DNA of 64,000 nucleotides, from positions 1 through 64,000 of the forward strand of contig JBGAQX010000039.1 in the NCBI GenBank assembly GCA_044220545.1, given 5' to 3'. Shown here piece after piece: positions 16,589 to 26,394 of the stretch. Within the stretch, counting starts at the first letter, position 1. The number at the start of each line of letters is the position of its first letter. The position numbers were made by a program, and so were the translations under genes. The stretch is from Fen-999 sp044220545 (lineage in GTDB: Bacteria; Pseudomonadota; Gammaproteobacteria; Burkholderiales; Rhodocyclaceae). The notes beneath the pieces are model-generated. The model was given only the letters and a program-made list of their open reading frames with translations, made no database searches and was not told the origin of the DNA.

Positions 16589-17538
16589 TCGCGATACCAG
16601 GCGACAAAACGGCCGATGCCATCGGCGAGCGGCGTGGCCGGCACGAAGCCGACCGCCGCCTGGAGCCGGGTGGTGTCGGCGTAGGTCAGGGGCACGTCGC
16701 CGTCCTGCATGGGCAGGAAATTGCGCGCGGTTTTCTTGCCCAGGGCGGCTTCGAGAATGTCGATGAATTCCATCAGTTCGACGGGCTGGTGGTTGCCGAT
16801 GTTGTAGACGGTATGCGGCGGCTGGCCGGTCGCCGGCTGGTCCAGCACCCGGATCACGCCTTCGGCGATGTCGTCGATGTAAGTGAAGTCCCGCCGCATC
16901 TTGCCGTGGTTGAAGACGTCGATGGGCCGACCGGCAAGGATCGCCTGCGTAAAGCTGAAATAGGCCATGTCGGGCCGACCCCAGGGCCCATAGACCGTGA
17001 AGAAGCGCAGGCCGGTGCTCGGTATGCCGTAAAGATGGCTGTAGCTGTAGGCCATCAGCTCGTTGGCCTTCTTGGTGGCGGCGTAGAGGCTGACCGGATG
17101 ATCGACGTTGTCGTCCTCGGCGAACGGTACCTTGGTATTGCCGCCATAGACGCTTGAACTGGAGGCATAGACTAGGTGCTTGACGCCGTTGTGGCGACAG
17201 CCTTCCAGGACATTGACGAAGCCGAGCAGGTTGCTGTCGGCGTAGGCCAGCGGATTCTTCAGCGAGTAGCGCACGCCGGCCTGGGCGGCGAGGTTGATGA
17301 CGGCATCGGGCCGCTCCTTCTCGAACAGGGCGGCCATGCCGGCGCGGTCGGCGATGTCGAGGCGGATGTCGCGAAAGCCCGGATGCGGGCGCAGTCGCGC
17401 CAGTCGGGCCTCCTTGAGCGAGACATCGTAGTAGTCGTTGAGGTTGTCGATGCCGACCACCTGGTCGCCCCGCGCCAATAGACGCTCCGCGACGTACATG
17501 CCGATGAAGCCCGCACAGCCGGTAATCAGTACCTTCAT
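16573..17538 (-). CDS. NAD-dependent sugar-nucleotide epimerase (UDP-glucuronate 4-epimerase-like)
   Basis: This is a 321-residue extended SDR. The Rossmann motif GCAGFIG (7-13) binds NAD, and the catalytic Tyr/Lys pair is Y152xxxK156 after SSSSVYGG. DNLNDYYDVSLKEARL near residue 31 and FFTVYGPWGRPDMA are typical of UDP-glucuronate 4-epimerases, which make UDP-galacturonate for surface polysaccharide. UDP-glucose 4-epimerase activity is the main alternative. Its stop lies inside the end of gspD (convergent overlap), and its ATG overlaps the GT2 stop upstream on the same strand, so the two minus-strand genes form an operon. Confidence 0.85.
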   Translation of the reverse strand: MKVLITGCAGFIGMYVAERLLARGDQVVGIDNLNDYYDVSLKEARLARLRPHPGFRDIRLDIADRAGMAALFEKERPDAVINLAAQAGVRYSLKNPLAYADSNLLGFVNVLEGCRHNGVKHLVYASSSSVYGGNTKVPFAEDDNVDHPVSLYAATKKANELMAYSYSHLYGIPSTGLRFFTVYGPWGRPDMAYFSFTQAILAGRPIDVFNHGKMRRDFTYIDDIAEGVIRVLDQPATGQPPHTVYNIGNHQPVELMEFIDILEAALGKKTARNFLPMQDGDVPLTYADTTRLQAAVGFVPATPLADGIGRFVAWYRDYFGC

Positions 17539-18296
17539 GGTCGCTCCGCAAGAATGGCGCGCATTTTCTCATACTTCATATAGCTGTTCCGGCAGCCGAT
17601 CAGGATGTGCATCAGCCCCGGCCAGCCGTCCAGGAAGCCCAGCCGAACGAAGTAGAACTTGACGAAGCGGATCACCGGCGAGAGCAGCAGATGGGCGACG
17701 GTGGCCCGCTTGCCGCGCGCCAGGGCCGCCTCGGCGGCCAGCGTCGTATAGCGGTCCTGCTTGGCGAGATAAGTCTCGACCGTCTCCGCGGAGTCGTGCA
17801 GCAGATCACCGGCGAGGTCACCGACGGTGGCGTCGGTGAGCACTTTTTCGTGCACCACGTCGTCGGACCACCGGGCATGGCGACGATCGAACAGGCGCAG
17901 GCTCCAGTCCGGATAGCCCTCGCCGTGGCGCAGGTAGCGGCCCATGAAGCGGTTGCAGCGGGGAAAGCGATAAGCGTGGTGGACCGGCGCCGCGAGCGTC
18001 GCCTCGATGCTGGCGCGCAGCTCGTCGCCAACGCGCTCGTCCGCATCGACGCAGAGCACCCAGTCATGGCTGGCCCGCTCGACGGCGGACTGCTTCTGCG
18101 GACCGAAGCCCAGCCAGTCCTGGTGAAGAACACGCGCACCGCGGGCCTGGGCGATCGCCACCGTGTCGTCGTCGCTGCCCGAATCGACCACGACAACCTC
18201 GTCGCAAAAGGCCAGCGATGCCAGACAGGCGGGTAGTTGCGCTGCCGCATTGCGGGTGATGAGTACGGCGGAGAGGGGGGAACGGGCCGGGGGCAT
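17535..18296 (-). CDS. family 2 glycosyltransferase, WaaE/KdtX-like (LPS core)
   Basis: This 253-residue GT2 enzyme has the nucleotide-binding start LSAVLITRNAA, DSGSDDDT (~38-45), the metal-binding CVDADE and a WSDDVVHEKV acceptor-side motif. The pattern is that of WaaE-type inner-core beta-1,4-glucosyltransferases. A C-terminal amphipathic region (IRFVKFYFVRLGFLDG) suits membrane association. It is transcribed away from waaC with ~43 bases between the starts, and its neighbours (epimerase, waaC, waaA) support an LPS role. Confidence 0.8.
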   Translation of the reverse strand: MPPARSPLSAVLITRNAAAQLPACLASLAFCDEVVVVDSGSDDDTVAIAQARGARVLHQDWLGFGPQKQSAVERASHDWVLCVDADERVGDELRASIEATLAAPVHHAYRFPRCNRFMGRYLRHGEGYPDWSLRLFDRRHARWSDDVVHEKVLTDATVGDLAGDLLHDSAETVETYLAKQDRYTTLAAEAALARGKRATVAHLLLSPVIRFVKFYFVRLGFLDGWPGLMHILIGCRNSYMKYEKMRAILAERP

Positions 18297-18299
18297 CGC

Positions 18300-18305
18300 T
18301 ATAAT
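18300..18305 (+). promoter_or_regulatory. -10 element for waaC
   Basis: A perfect TATAAT lies 35 bases before the GTG start of waaC, between it and the divergent GT2 gene. No good -35 hexamer is visible at the expected distance, so an activator or extended contacts may be needed. Confidence 0.5.
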
Positions 18306-18339
18306 CGGGCTGTTCTTTCGATTCTACCGGTACGCGCTC

Positions 18340-19305
18340 GTGCGCATTCTCCTCGTCAAGACTTCCTCGCTCGGCGACGTCGTCCATAACCTGCCGGTGG
18401 TCAGCGACCTTGCCGGTCATTTCCCGGACGTCGAAATCGACTGGGTCGTCGAGGAGTCGTTCGCGGAAATTCCTCGGCTGCATCCGGCCGTGCGGAACGT
18501 GATTCCCGTGGCCGTGCGGCGCTGGCGCAAGTCCCCGTTTTTCCCGGCCACTTGGCGCGAGATGATCGCCTTCCGGCAACGCTTGCGCGCTGACCGTTAC
18601 GACGCGGTCCTCGACAGCCAAGGCCTGCTGAAGAGCGGCCTGATCGCCGCCCAGGCGATCGGCAGGCGCATCGGCTACGATCGCGCCAGCGCCCGCGAGC
18701 CCATTGCCGCACGCTGCTACAACCAAACCGTGGCGGTGGCCCGGACGATGCACGCCGTCGAGCGCAATCGCCTGCTGGCGGCCCGCGCTTTCGGCTACGA
18801 AGTGGCTTCACCACCCGACTACGGCATTGGCGCGCCGCCGCTGACGGCCAACTGGTTGCCGGCCGGCGACTACGCGGTGCTGCTCACCGCCACCAGTCGC
18901 GCCGACAAGGAATGGCGGCACGACGACTGGCTGGCACTCGGCATGGCGCTGATCGCCACCGGCCTGCGCTGCGTGCTGCCCAGCGGCAACGCCGCCGAAC
19001 GCGGCCGCGCCGCCGGCCTGGCCAACTCATTGGGCCGGGCCATCGCCGCCCCGGCCATGAACCTCGCCGAACTGGCCGGGCTGCTGGCAGGCGCCGCGCT
19101 GGTCGTCGGCGTGGATACCGGCCTGGTGCATCTTGCCGCGGCGCTGAAAAGGCCGACGCTGGCGCTCTACTGCGCCTCCGATCCCGAACTGACCGGCGTT
19201 CTGGCCGGAGCCGGCGCGACGCGCGGCGCCCTCAATCTTGGCCATCGTGGCGCCGCGCCGACGGCCGGCGAAGCTATCCACGGCGCCCTGAGACTGCTCG
19301 ACTGA
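18340..19305 (+). CDS. waaC: LPS heptosyltransferase I WaaC
   Basis: This 321-residue GT9 enzyme adds the first L-glycero-D-manno-heptose to Kdo2-lipid A on the cytoplasmic face of the inner membrane. The start RILLVKTSSLGDVVHNLPV is the family hallmark, and VDTGLVHLAAAL with KRPTLALYCASDP forms the ADP-heptose site near the C-terminus. The GTG at 18340 is chosen because it puts this motif at residue 2; the frame upstream overlaps the divergent gene. waaA begins six bases after its stop, so the two are co-transcribed. Confidence 0.92.
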   Translation: MRILLVKTSSLGDVVHNLPVVSDLAGHFPDVEIDWVVEESFAEIPRLHPAVRNVIPVAVRRWRKSPFFPATWREMIAFRQRLRADRYDAVLDSQGLLKSGLIAAQAIGRRIGYDRASAREPIAARCYNQTVAVARTMHAVERNRLLAARAFGYEVASPPDYGIGAPPLTANWLPAGDYAVLLTATSRADKEWRHDDWLALGMALIATGLRCVLPSGNAAERGRAAGLANSLGRAIAAPAMNLAELAGLLAGAALVVGVDTGLVHLAAALKRPTLALYCASDPELTGVLAGAGATRGALNLGHRGAAPTAGEAIHGALRLLD

Positions 19306-19311
19306 TCGCCG

Positions 19312-20571
19312 GTGGCGCGCTTCCTGTACACCCTCGTCGTACTCGCCCTGCTGCCCTGGGCGCTGCTACATCTGCTCTGGCGCGGTCGCCGTCAGCCCGA
19401 ATACCTCGAGCATTGGGGCGAACGCCTCGGCCATTTCGCGGCAGGCGCCGACGGAAATGTCATCTGGATTCACGCCGTCTCGGTCGGCGAGACCCGCGCA
19501 GCCCAGCCCCTGATCGCCGCGTTGCGGGCCCGCTACCCAAGCCATCGCTTGGTCATCAGCCACATGACACCCACCGGGCGGGCAACGTCCGCCGCCCTGT
19601 TCGGCGACACGGTCGAGCGCATCTACCTCCCCTACGACACGCCAGGCGGCGTAGCTCGCTTTCTCGACCGCTACCGGCCGGCGCTCGGCATGATCATGGA
19701 AACGGAGCTATGGCCAAATCTGGTCGCCGCCTGCCGGCGGCGCCAGGTGCCGCTGCTGCTGGTCAATGCCCGGCTGTCCGAGCGATCGGCGCGGCGCTAC
19801 GCCCGCTGGCCGACGCTGACGCGACAAGCGCTGAACAATCTGGCCGCCATCGCCGCGCAAGGGGAAGACGACGCGCGGCGCCTGCGCGCGCTGGGTGCCA
19901 ATGATGTTGCCGTGCTCGGCAATCTGAAATTCGACATCGAGCCACCGATGGCGCAACTGGCGCTCGGCCGCGAACTGCGCGCCGCCATCGGCGAACGACC
20001 CATGTTGCTGTGCGCGAGCACCCGCGAGGGAGAGGAAGCGCTGATTCTCGATGCCTGGCGGCGGCTGGGTGGCACAGATATCTTGTTGGCACTGGTACCG
20101 CGTCACCCGCAACGCTTCGATGAAGTGGCGGCCCTGGTTGCCAGCCGCGGCCTGACGCTCCGCCGGCGCTCGGCCAGCGTCATTCCGACCCCGGAAACGG
20201 CGGTGTGGCTGGGCGACAGCATGGGCGAACTGTTCGCATGGTATGCGGCGGCGGATGTGGCGTTCGTCGGCGGCAGCCTGCTCGACTACGGCAGCCAGAA
20301 CCTTATCGAAGCCTGTGCGGTGGGTACGCCAGTGCTGATCGGCCCTTCGACCTACAACTTCGCCGATGCCTCGCGGGAGGCCGTCGGCGCGCAAGCCGCC
20401 GTATCGGTGGCCGGCGCCGAGGCGATGGTCGGAACAGCGCGGGATCTGATTGGCGATGCGGCGCGCCGCGCCGCCATGGCCGAAGCCGGCCGCGCCTTCG
20501 CCGCCCGCCATCGCGGTGCGACGGCGCGGACGATGACGCTGATCGGACGATTTATTCCAGAATCGCGTTGA
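19312..20571 (+). CDS. waaA: Kdo transferase WaaA (KdtA)
   Basis: This is a 419-residue GT30/GT-B enzyme that transfers Kdo from CMP-Kdo to lipid IVA. An N-terminal membrane anchor (~4-24) is followed by WGERLGHF, then IWIHAVSVGE with the catalytic Glu, HMTPTGRATS, and in the C-terminal half FVGGSLLDYGSQNLIEA for CMP-Kdo binding. It starts at GTG. It overlaps the 3' end of the convergent tolC by 20 bases, leaving no room for separate terminators. Confidence 0.93.
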   Translation: MARFLYTLVVLALLPWALLHLLWRGRRQPEYLEHWGERLGHFAAGADGNVIWIHAVSVGETRAAQPLIAALRARYPSHRLVISHMTPTGRATSAALFGDTVERIYLPYDTPGGVARFLDRYRPALGMIMETELWPNLVAACRRRQVPLLLVNARLSERSARRYARWPTLTRQALNNLAAIAAQGEDDARRLRALGANDVAVLGNLKFDIEPPMAQLALGRELRAAIGERPMLLCASTREGEEALILDAWRRLGGTDILLALVPRHPQRFDEVAALVASRGLTLRRRSASVIPTPETAVWLGDSMGELFAWYAAADVAFVGGSLLDYGSQNLIEACAVGTPVLIGPSTYNFADASREAVGAQAAVSVAGAEAMVGTARDLIGDAARRAAMAEAGRAFAARHRGATARTMTLIGRFIPESR

Positions 20572-21874
20572 TCGCCGCCAGATCGTCCTCGGTCAGATTG
20601 CCGGCGGCCGATTTGAGCTTGAGCTGCGCCACCAGGGTATCGAGGCGGGCCTTCATCAGTTTCTGACGCGTGTCGAAGAGCTGGCTCTGGGCATTGAGAA
20701 CATCGATGTTGATGCGCACACCGACGTCGTAGCCGAGCTTGTTGGATTCCAGGGCCGACTGCGAAGACGCCAGCGCCGCCTCGTAGGCCCGAACCTGCGA
20801 CAGGCCGGAAGTCACCCCCAGATAGGCTTGGCGCGCCCCGAGCGCCGCCTGCCGGCGGGCATTGTCGAGATCGGCGAGCGCCTTGTCGCGCAACGCAACC
20901 GACTCGCGGTCCTTCGATGCCACCGCGCCACCGGCGAAGATGGGCACCGCGAGCTGCAGGCCGATGGCGGCACTCCTGCTGTCGACGCCGGCCGCCGTCT
21001 GCGAGCTGTACCCCGAGCCGCTCTTGCCGTAGCTGGCGACCAGATCGAGGGTCGGGTAATGCCCGCCACGCTGCTTGCTTACCTCCTGACCAGCGATCTC
21101 CAGCGCACCCTGAGCCTGGGCCACCGTCAGGTTGCCGGCTTCCGCCGTCTCCGCCCATTTGGCGATATCGTCCGGCTGCGGCCGACCGATGAGCACGCCG
21201 GACTTCAGCGTCTTCAGGCTATCCGCCTCCTTGCCCATGACCACGCGCAAGGCCTCGCGCTTGACGGTCAGATCGTTCTGCGCGGCCAGCTCGGTCGCCA
21301 CGGCCAGGTCATAGCGAGCCTGCGCCTCATGGGTATCGGTGATGGTCGATGTGCCGACTTCGAAGTTGCGCTTGGCCGACTCCAGTTGCTCGGTGATGGC
21401 GGCCTTCTGGGCAGCGGCGGTGGCAACCGCTTCCTGGGCCAGCAGCACGTCGAAATAGGCCTGCGCCACGCGCACCATCAAGTCCTGCCGCGCTGCGGCG
21501 AACTGGGCTTCGGCGACGGCGACGGACAACTCACCCTGCTTGTAGGCCGCCCAGTTCTGCCAGCGGAACAGGGGCTGGGTCAGGCTGGCGGTCCAGCCAT
21601 TGCTGTTGTACTCGGCCGAGCGCGTCACCGGGGTGCTGGTGCGGCTGGTCGATTCCGTGTCGTTCCAGGTGGTACTGGCCGACAGGCCGATGCTCGGCAG
21701 CAGCCCCGAGCGGCCTTGTGGCAGCTTTTCCCGGCCGGCTTCAAGGCTGGCCCGGGCGGCGGCGTACGACGCGTCGTGGCCGACCGCGTCGCGGTACACC
21801 GAAAGCAGGTCCGCCGCGCCCGCCGAGGCGGCCAGCGCCATGCCCGATAGCAGGAGGGAAAGCGTCTTTTTCAT
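20552..21874 (-). CDS. tolC: TolC-family outer-membrane efflux channel
   Basis: This is a 440-residue protein with a signal peptide (MKKTLSLLLS to SAGA, ~1-20) and two repeats of the outer-membrane efflux domain made of long helices (LLSVYRDAVGHDASYAAARA, VRVAQAYFDVLLAQE, YDVGVRINIDVLNAQSQLFD). It is the trimeric exit duct for type I secretion and RND pumps. The ATG at 21874 is chosen for the signal peptide and GGAG six bases upstream. It follows the rhodanese gene by 19 bases and lies downstream of the RND pump genes, its likely partners. Confidence 0.92.
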   Translation of the reverse strand: MKKTLSLLLSGMALAASAGAADLLSVYRDAVGHDASYAAARASLEAGREKLPQGRSGLLPSIGLSASTTWNDTESTSRTSTPVTRSAEYNSNGWTASLTQPLFRWQNWAAYKQGELSVAVAEAQFAAARQDLMVRVAQAYFDVLLAQEAVATAAAQKAAITEQLESAKRNFEVGTSTITDTHEAQARYDLAVATELAAQNDLTVKREALRVVMGKEADSLKTLKSGVLIGRPQPDDIAKWAETAEAGNLTVAQAQGALEIAGQEVSKQRGGHYPTLDLVASYGKSGSGYSSQTAAGVDSRSAAIGLQLAVPIFAGGAVASKDRESVALRDKALADLDNARRQAALGARQAYLGVTSGLSQVRAYEAALASSQSALESNKLGYDVGVRINIDVLNAQSQLFDTRQKLMKARLDTLVAQLKLKSAAGNLTEDDLAAINAILE

Positions 21875-21893
21875 TCGCGACTCCAAGGATGAT

Positions 21894-22217
21894 TCAATAA
21901 GTGGGCGTGGTCGGGTCGACATCCCGGGCCCAGGCGGCCATGCCACCGTAAAGGTTGAACAGTTTCGAGAAACCCTGCTGTTCCAGGAACATGCAGACCT
22001 GATAGCTGCGCGCACCGTGGTGGCAGATCACCACGGTTTCCACGTCGCGCTTGAGTTCCATATGGCGAGCGGGAATGGCGCGCATCGGTATCGGCTTGGC
22101 GCCGCCGATGCGGCAGACATCGAATTCCCACGGTTCGCGCACGTCGATCAGCAAGGGCTTCTCCCGGGCGGGATCGTCCAGCCATTCCTTCAATTGGGCG
22201 GCAGTAAGTTGTTGCAT
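21894..22217 (-). CDS. single-domain rhodanese-like sulfurtransferase
   Basis: This 107-residue protein contains one rhodanese domain: LLIDVREPWEFD near the start and the active-site loop VICHHGARS, with the catalytic Cys. Such small proteins transfer sulfane sulfur or act in redox housekeeping (PspE/GlpE-like), but no signal peptide is present, so it is cytoplasmic. In betaproteobacteria a small rhodanese gene commonly precedes tolC; here it is 19 bases upstream of it. Confidence 0.88.
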   Translation of the reverse strand: MQQLTAAQLKEWLDDPAREKPLLIDVREPWEFDVCRIGGAKPIPMRAIPARHMELKRDVETVVICHHGARSYQVCMFLEQQGFSKLFNLYGGMAAWARDVDPTTPTY

Positions 22218-22283
22218 AGGCGATAAATAGTGGTTTGCCCGTAGATCGAGGCGAGCCCGTCGGTTTCAATTGGAGCGCCAATT

Positions 22284-25200
22284 CTACGCTGCCTGCTCCG
22301 GGCCCGGCTCGGTGCCGGCCGGCGCCTTGACCCGGTACCAGGCGGCATAAAGCGCCGGCAGGAACAGCAGTGTCAGGACGGTGGCGACGATCAGGCCACC
22401 CATGATGGCCACGGCCATCGGCCCCCAGAAAATCTGCCGGCTCAGAGGGATCATGGCCAGCACCGCCGCCGCCGCTGTCAGCATGATCGGCCGGAAGCGG
22501 CGCACTGCCGAGCCGATGACCGCCTCCCAGGTGCTCTTGCCGGCCTTCTCGTCCTGATCGATCTGATCGACCAGAATCACGGAATTGCGCAGGATCATGC
22601 CCATCAGCGCGATGACGCCCAGATTGGCGACGAAGCCGAAGGGCTTGCCGAAGGCGAGCAGCGCCATGGCCACGCCGATCAGGCCGAGCGGCGCGGTCAG
22701 CAGTACCATGAAAGTACGGCGCATGCTCTGCAACTGCATCATCAGCAGGGTGACGACGCCGACGATCATCAGCGGAAAGATCGCCATCAGCGCCTTTTCG
22801 TTCTTCCCGGTCTCCTCGGTGGTGCCACCGACGTCGATCCGATAGCCGGGCGGCAACTTGCTCCGCAGTTCGTTCAGCTTGGGATCGATCTGTGCCGAGG
22901 CGGTCGGCCCGGTGACGTTGGCGGTCGCCAGGTCGGCGCGCACCTGAATGGTCGGCAGCCGATCGCGGCGCCAGATCAGGCCTTCTTCGAGGACGGGTTT
23001 CAGCCTGGCCACCTGTGCCAGCGGCACCCAGCGCGTGCCGCCGGCGGCGGGCACCGGCAAGTCCGGAATTCGATCCAGCCTGCCCCGGTCCGCTCCTTCG
23101 CCGCCCGGCGCGCGCCAGACCACGTCGATCAACAGGTCGCCTTCCCGGAACTGGGTCAGGGTCGCGCCGACCTCGTGCGCCTGCAAGGCCTGGGCGACGT
23201 CCTGGCTGGAAACACCCAGCTGGCGGGCGCGATCCTGGTCGATCTCGACCCGCAGGCTCTTGGCTTTTTCGTTCCAGTCCAGATGCACATCGCGCACGTT
23301 CTGGTTGGCTCGCATCACCTCGGCGACCTCGCCGGCGATGCCGCGCAAGGTGGCCAGATCCTCGCCCATGACGCGAAACACGACCGGAAAGCCGACCGGC
23401 GGCCCGTTTTCCAGCCGCTGGACCCGGGCCCGCAGATGGCTCCAGGAACCGTCCGCCGCGTTGAACGCCGCCATCAGCCGGGCGCGCACCGCTTCGCGCT
23501 CGTCGAAGCCCTTGGTCACCACCACCAACTGGCCGAAGTTGTCGTTGAACAGTTGCTGGTCGAGGGGCAGATAGAAGCGCGGCGCGCCGTTGCCGATGTA
23601 GGCGGAAAAATTGGCGATCTTGTCGCTGACCTGGTCGTCCTTGAGCAACGCCTCGACCCGCTTCACCGCCTCCTCGGTGGCCTTCAGCGAGCCACCCTGC
23701 GGCAGCCACAGATCAACCAGCAGCTCGGGACGATTCGACGGTGGAAAGAACTGTTTCTGCACACCCATGTTGAAGGCGACGATGCCGAGCACAAAGGTCA
23801 GCACGGTGACGGCGATAGTCACGCGACGGTGCCGCACGCACCAGGTCACCAGCGCCCGGACGCGGCGGTAGAAAGGCGTGTCATAGACGTCGCCGTGATG
23901 CTCTTCGCCGTACTTGCGCAGCTTCTCGACATCGAGCAACTTGAAGCCGAGGTAGGGCGTAAACACGACGGCGACCAGCCAGGAGGTTAGCAACGCGATG
24001 GTGGTGACCGAGAAGATGGCGCCCGCGTACTCGCCGGCGCCCGACTTGGCAAAGCCAACCGGCGTGAAGGCGGCCGCCGTGATCAGGGTGCCGGTGAGCA
24101 TCGGGAAGGCGGTCGAGGTGTAGGCGAAGGTGGCGGCGCGGAACTTGTCCCAGCCCTGCTCGACTTTCACCACCATCATCTCGACGGCGATGATGGCGTC
24201 GTCGACCAGCAGCCCGAGCGCGATGATCAGGGCGCCGAGCGAGATCCGGTGCAGATCGATGCCGAAGGCCTTCATGAGCAGGAAGGTCATCGCCAGCACC
24301 AGCGGAATCGACAACGCCACCACCATGCCGGTGCGCACACCCAGGCTGAGGAAGCTGACCGCCAGGACGATGATCAGGGCCTCGGACAACGACTGGAGGA
24401 AGAGCTTGAGCGACACCTGGACGATGGTCGGCTGGTCCGCGACGGTACGCACCTCCATGCCCACCGGCAGGTCCTTGGCTTGCCGCCCCGATTCATCACG
24501 ACGGCAATACCGATCGCATCCTCGCCGCCGATCCGCAAGCGCGGATTGGGCGGGTCGGCCAGGCCGCGCTTGACGGCGGCAATGTCGCCCAGGCGGAAAT
24601 GGCGTCCGCCGACGGCGAGATCGGCATTGCGGATCAATTCCACCGAGTCGAACCCGCCCGTGACGCGCAGGCGCACCCGATCCGACGCCGTCTCGACAAA
24701 GCCGGCCGGCGCAACGGCGTTCTGCCGGGCCAGGGCGTCGGCCACCTGGCCGGTCGTCAGCCCCAAGGCGGCCAGGCGGGCGGGGGCCACTTCGATGTAG
24801 ATTTTCTCGTCCTGCACGCCGAGCAGATCGACTTTCTTGACATCGGCGACGGTGCGCAGCTCCCGCGCCAGCCGATCCGCTTCGCGGCGCAGGGCGCCCA
24901 TGTCATGGCCCTGGCCGGTCAGGGCGTAGATATTCACATAGACATCGCCGAACTCGTCGTTGGGAAATGGTCCCTGCACTCCCGCCGGCAGTTGGTGGCG
25001 AATGTCGTCGAGCTTCTTGCGCACCTGGCGCCAGGCCTCGGGCACCTCGGACTTGGGTGTGTAGTCCTTGAGAACGATGAACACCAGCGACTCGCCGGCC
25101 CGCGAAGCGGATCTCAGCACGTCCACCCAGGGGGTTTCCTGAAGCTTCTTCTCGATGCGCTCGCTCACTTCGGACATGACCTCGGTGGCCGTGGCGCCCG

Positions 25201-25363
25201 GCCATTGGGTGCGGACCACCATGACCTTGAATGTGAAGTCCGGATCCTCGGCCCGGCCCAGGTTCAGGAAAGACAGCACGCCACCGACCGTCAGCACGAC
25301 GATCAGGTAGAGCACCATCGACGGGTGCTCCAGCGCCCAGGCGGAAAGGTTGATGTGTTTCAT
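22284..25363 (-). pseudogene. RND efflux pump inner-membrane transporter, split by a one-base frameshift
   Basis: Two overlapping frames encode the two parts of one AcrB-type pump: residues 1 to ~295 (start MKHINLSAWALEHPSMVLYL) lie in one frame, and the rest (from MEVRTVADQPTIVQVSLKLF to the Ala-rich C-terminus) in the next. At ~24480 the coding strand reads GGCAAGCCAAGGAC, where GGCAAGGCCAAGGAC would join both frames. The region is 3,080 bases; adding one gives 1,027 codons, the normal RND length. All twelve membrane helices and the docking loops are otherwise intact. It could be a true recent mutation or a sequencing error. It lies directly after the adaptor gene (ATGA overlap). Confidence 0.85.
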
Positions 25364-26394
25364 CGGCGCGACTCGTCGGCAGGCCGGACCTTCTCGCCGG
25401 CGGTGAGTTTGAAGGCGCCGGCGGCGACGATCCGCTCGCCCACGTTCAGTCCGCTCTTCAACACCGCCCCGGCATCACCGTAGCGCTCGATCTCGACCGG
25501 CCGCGGGGCGACCTCGTTGTCCTTGCCGAGCACCCACACCGCCGGACGCTCGCCTTGCTGGAAGATGGCCGCCAGCGGCACGACGATCCGCTCGCCGCCT
25601 TCGCGGGGGAAACTCACCGTGGCGGTCAGCCCCAGCGGCAGTTCGGTGGCGGCGCCGACGATGCTCACCCGCGCCGCGAAAGTCCGGGTCGCGGCATCGG
25701 CGGCCGGCGCGATTTCGCGAATTCGTCCCGGGTAGGTTTGATTGTCCGCCCAGAGGGTGACGGTGGCCTGGCTGCCGGGTTTCAGGCCAGCCAGGGCCGT
25801 TTCAGGCAGGGCGATGGCCACCTCGCGCTCGCCGTCGCGGGCCAGCCGCAATACTCCCTGCCCCGCGCCAACCACCTGGCCGGGCTCCGCCAGAACCGCG
25901 GCGACAACACCCGTGGCGTAGGCAGACAGGGTCGTGTAGGCGGCCTGATTCCTGGCCAACCGCGCCTGCGTGTCGGCCGCCTGGGCGGTGGTGGCCTTGG
26001 CGTCGAGGGCCGCCTGACTGACGAAGTTCCTGTCCTTCAGATCCTGGGTGCGCTTGAGGTCGGCGGCGGCCAGGGCCCGGTTGGCGTCGGCCTGGCTGGC
26101 CGCCAACCGGGCATCGGCGGGATCGAGGCGCGCCAGCGCCTGGCCGGGCTTGACGCGGGCGCCGACATCGACCAGACGCTCGATCATCTTGCCTCCGACG
26201 CGAAAGCCCAGCGTCGATTCGTGACGTGCCCGCACCTCGCCGCTGTAGCGGTGGTCTTCCTGGAGGCTGCCGGAGCCGATGACCAGGGTACGGACCAGCC
26301 GCGGGCCGGAATCGGCAATCGAGGGCGGCGGCGAGCGCTCACCGCAGGCGGCAAGCAGCGCCACGATGGGCAACAGGGCAAGGGCGGACTTCAT
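25360..26394 (-). CDS. RND efflux periplasmic adaptor (membrane fusion protein), lipoprotein
   Basis: This is a 344-residue HlyD/AcrA-type adaptor. The signal ends in a lipobox (LAAC, Cys17), so it is anchored in the inner membrane. The split lipoyl domain includes GEVRARHESTLGFRVGGKM, a helical hairpin spans ~100-150 (AADLKRTQDLKDR), then come the beta-barrel (PGSQATVTLWADN) and the membrane-proximal domain. It bridges the RND pump and TolC. The ATG at 26394 overlaps the tetR stop, and its own stop overlaps the pump start, giving an unbroken tetR-adaptor-pump operon. Confidence 0.9.
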   Translation of the reverse strand: MKSALALLPIVALLAACGERSPPPSIADSGPRLVRTLVIGSGSLQEDHRYSGEVRARHESTLGFRVGGKMIERLVDVGARVKPGQALARLDPADARLAASQADANRALAAADLKRTQDLKDRNFVSQAALDAKATTAQAADTQARLARNQAAYTTLSAYATGVVAAVLAEPGQVVGAGQGVLRLARDGEREVAIALPETALAGLKPGSQATVTLWADNQTYPGRIREIAPAADAATRTFAARVSIVGAATELPLGLTATVSFPREGGERIVVPLAAIFQQGERPAVWVLGKDNEVAPRPVEIERYGDAGAVLKSGLNVGERIVAAGAFKLTAGEKVRPADESRR

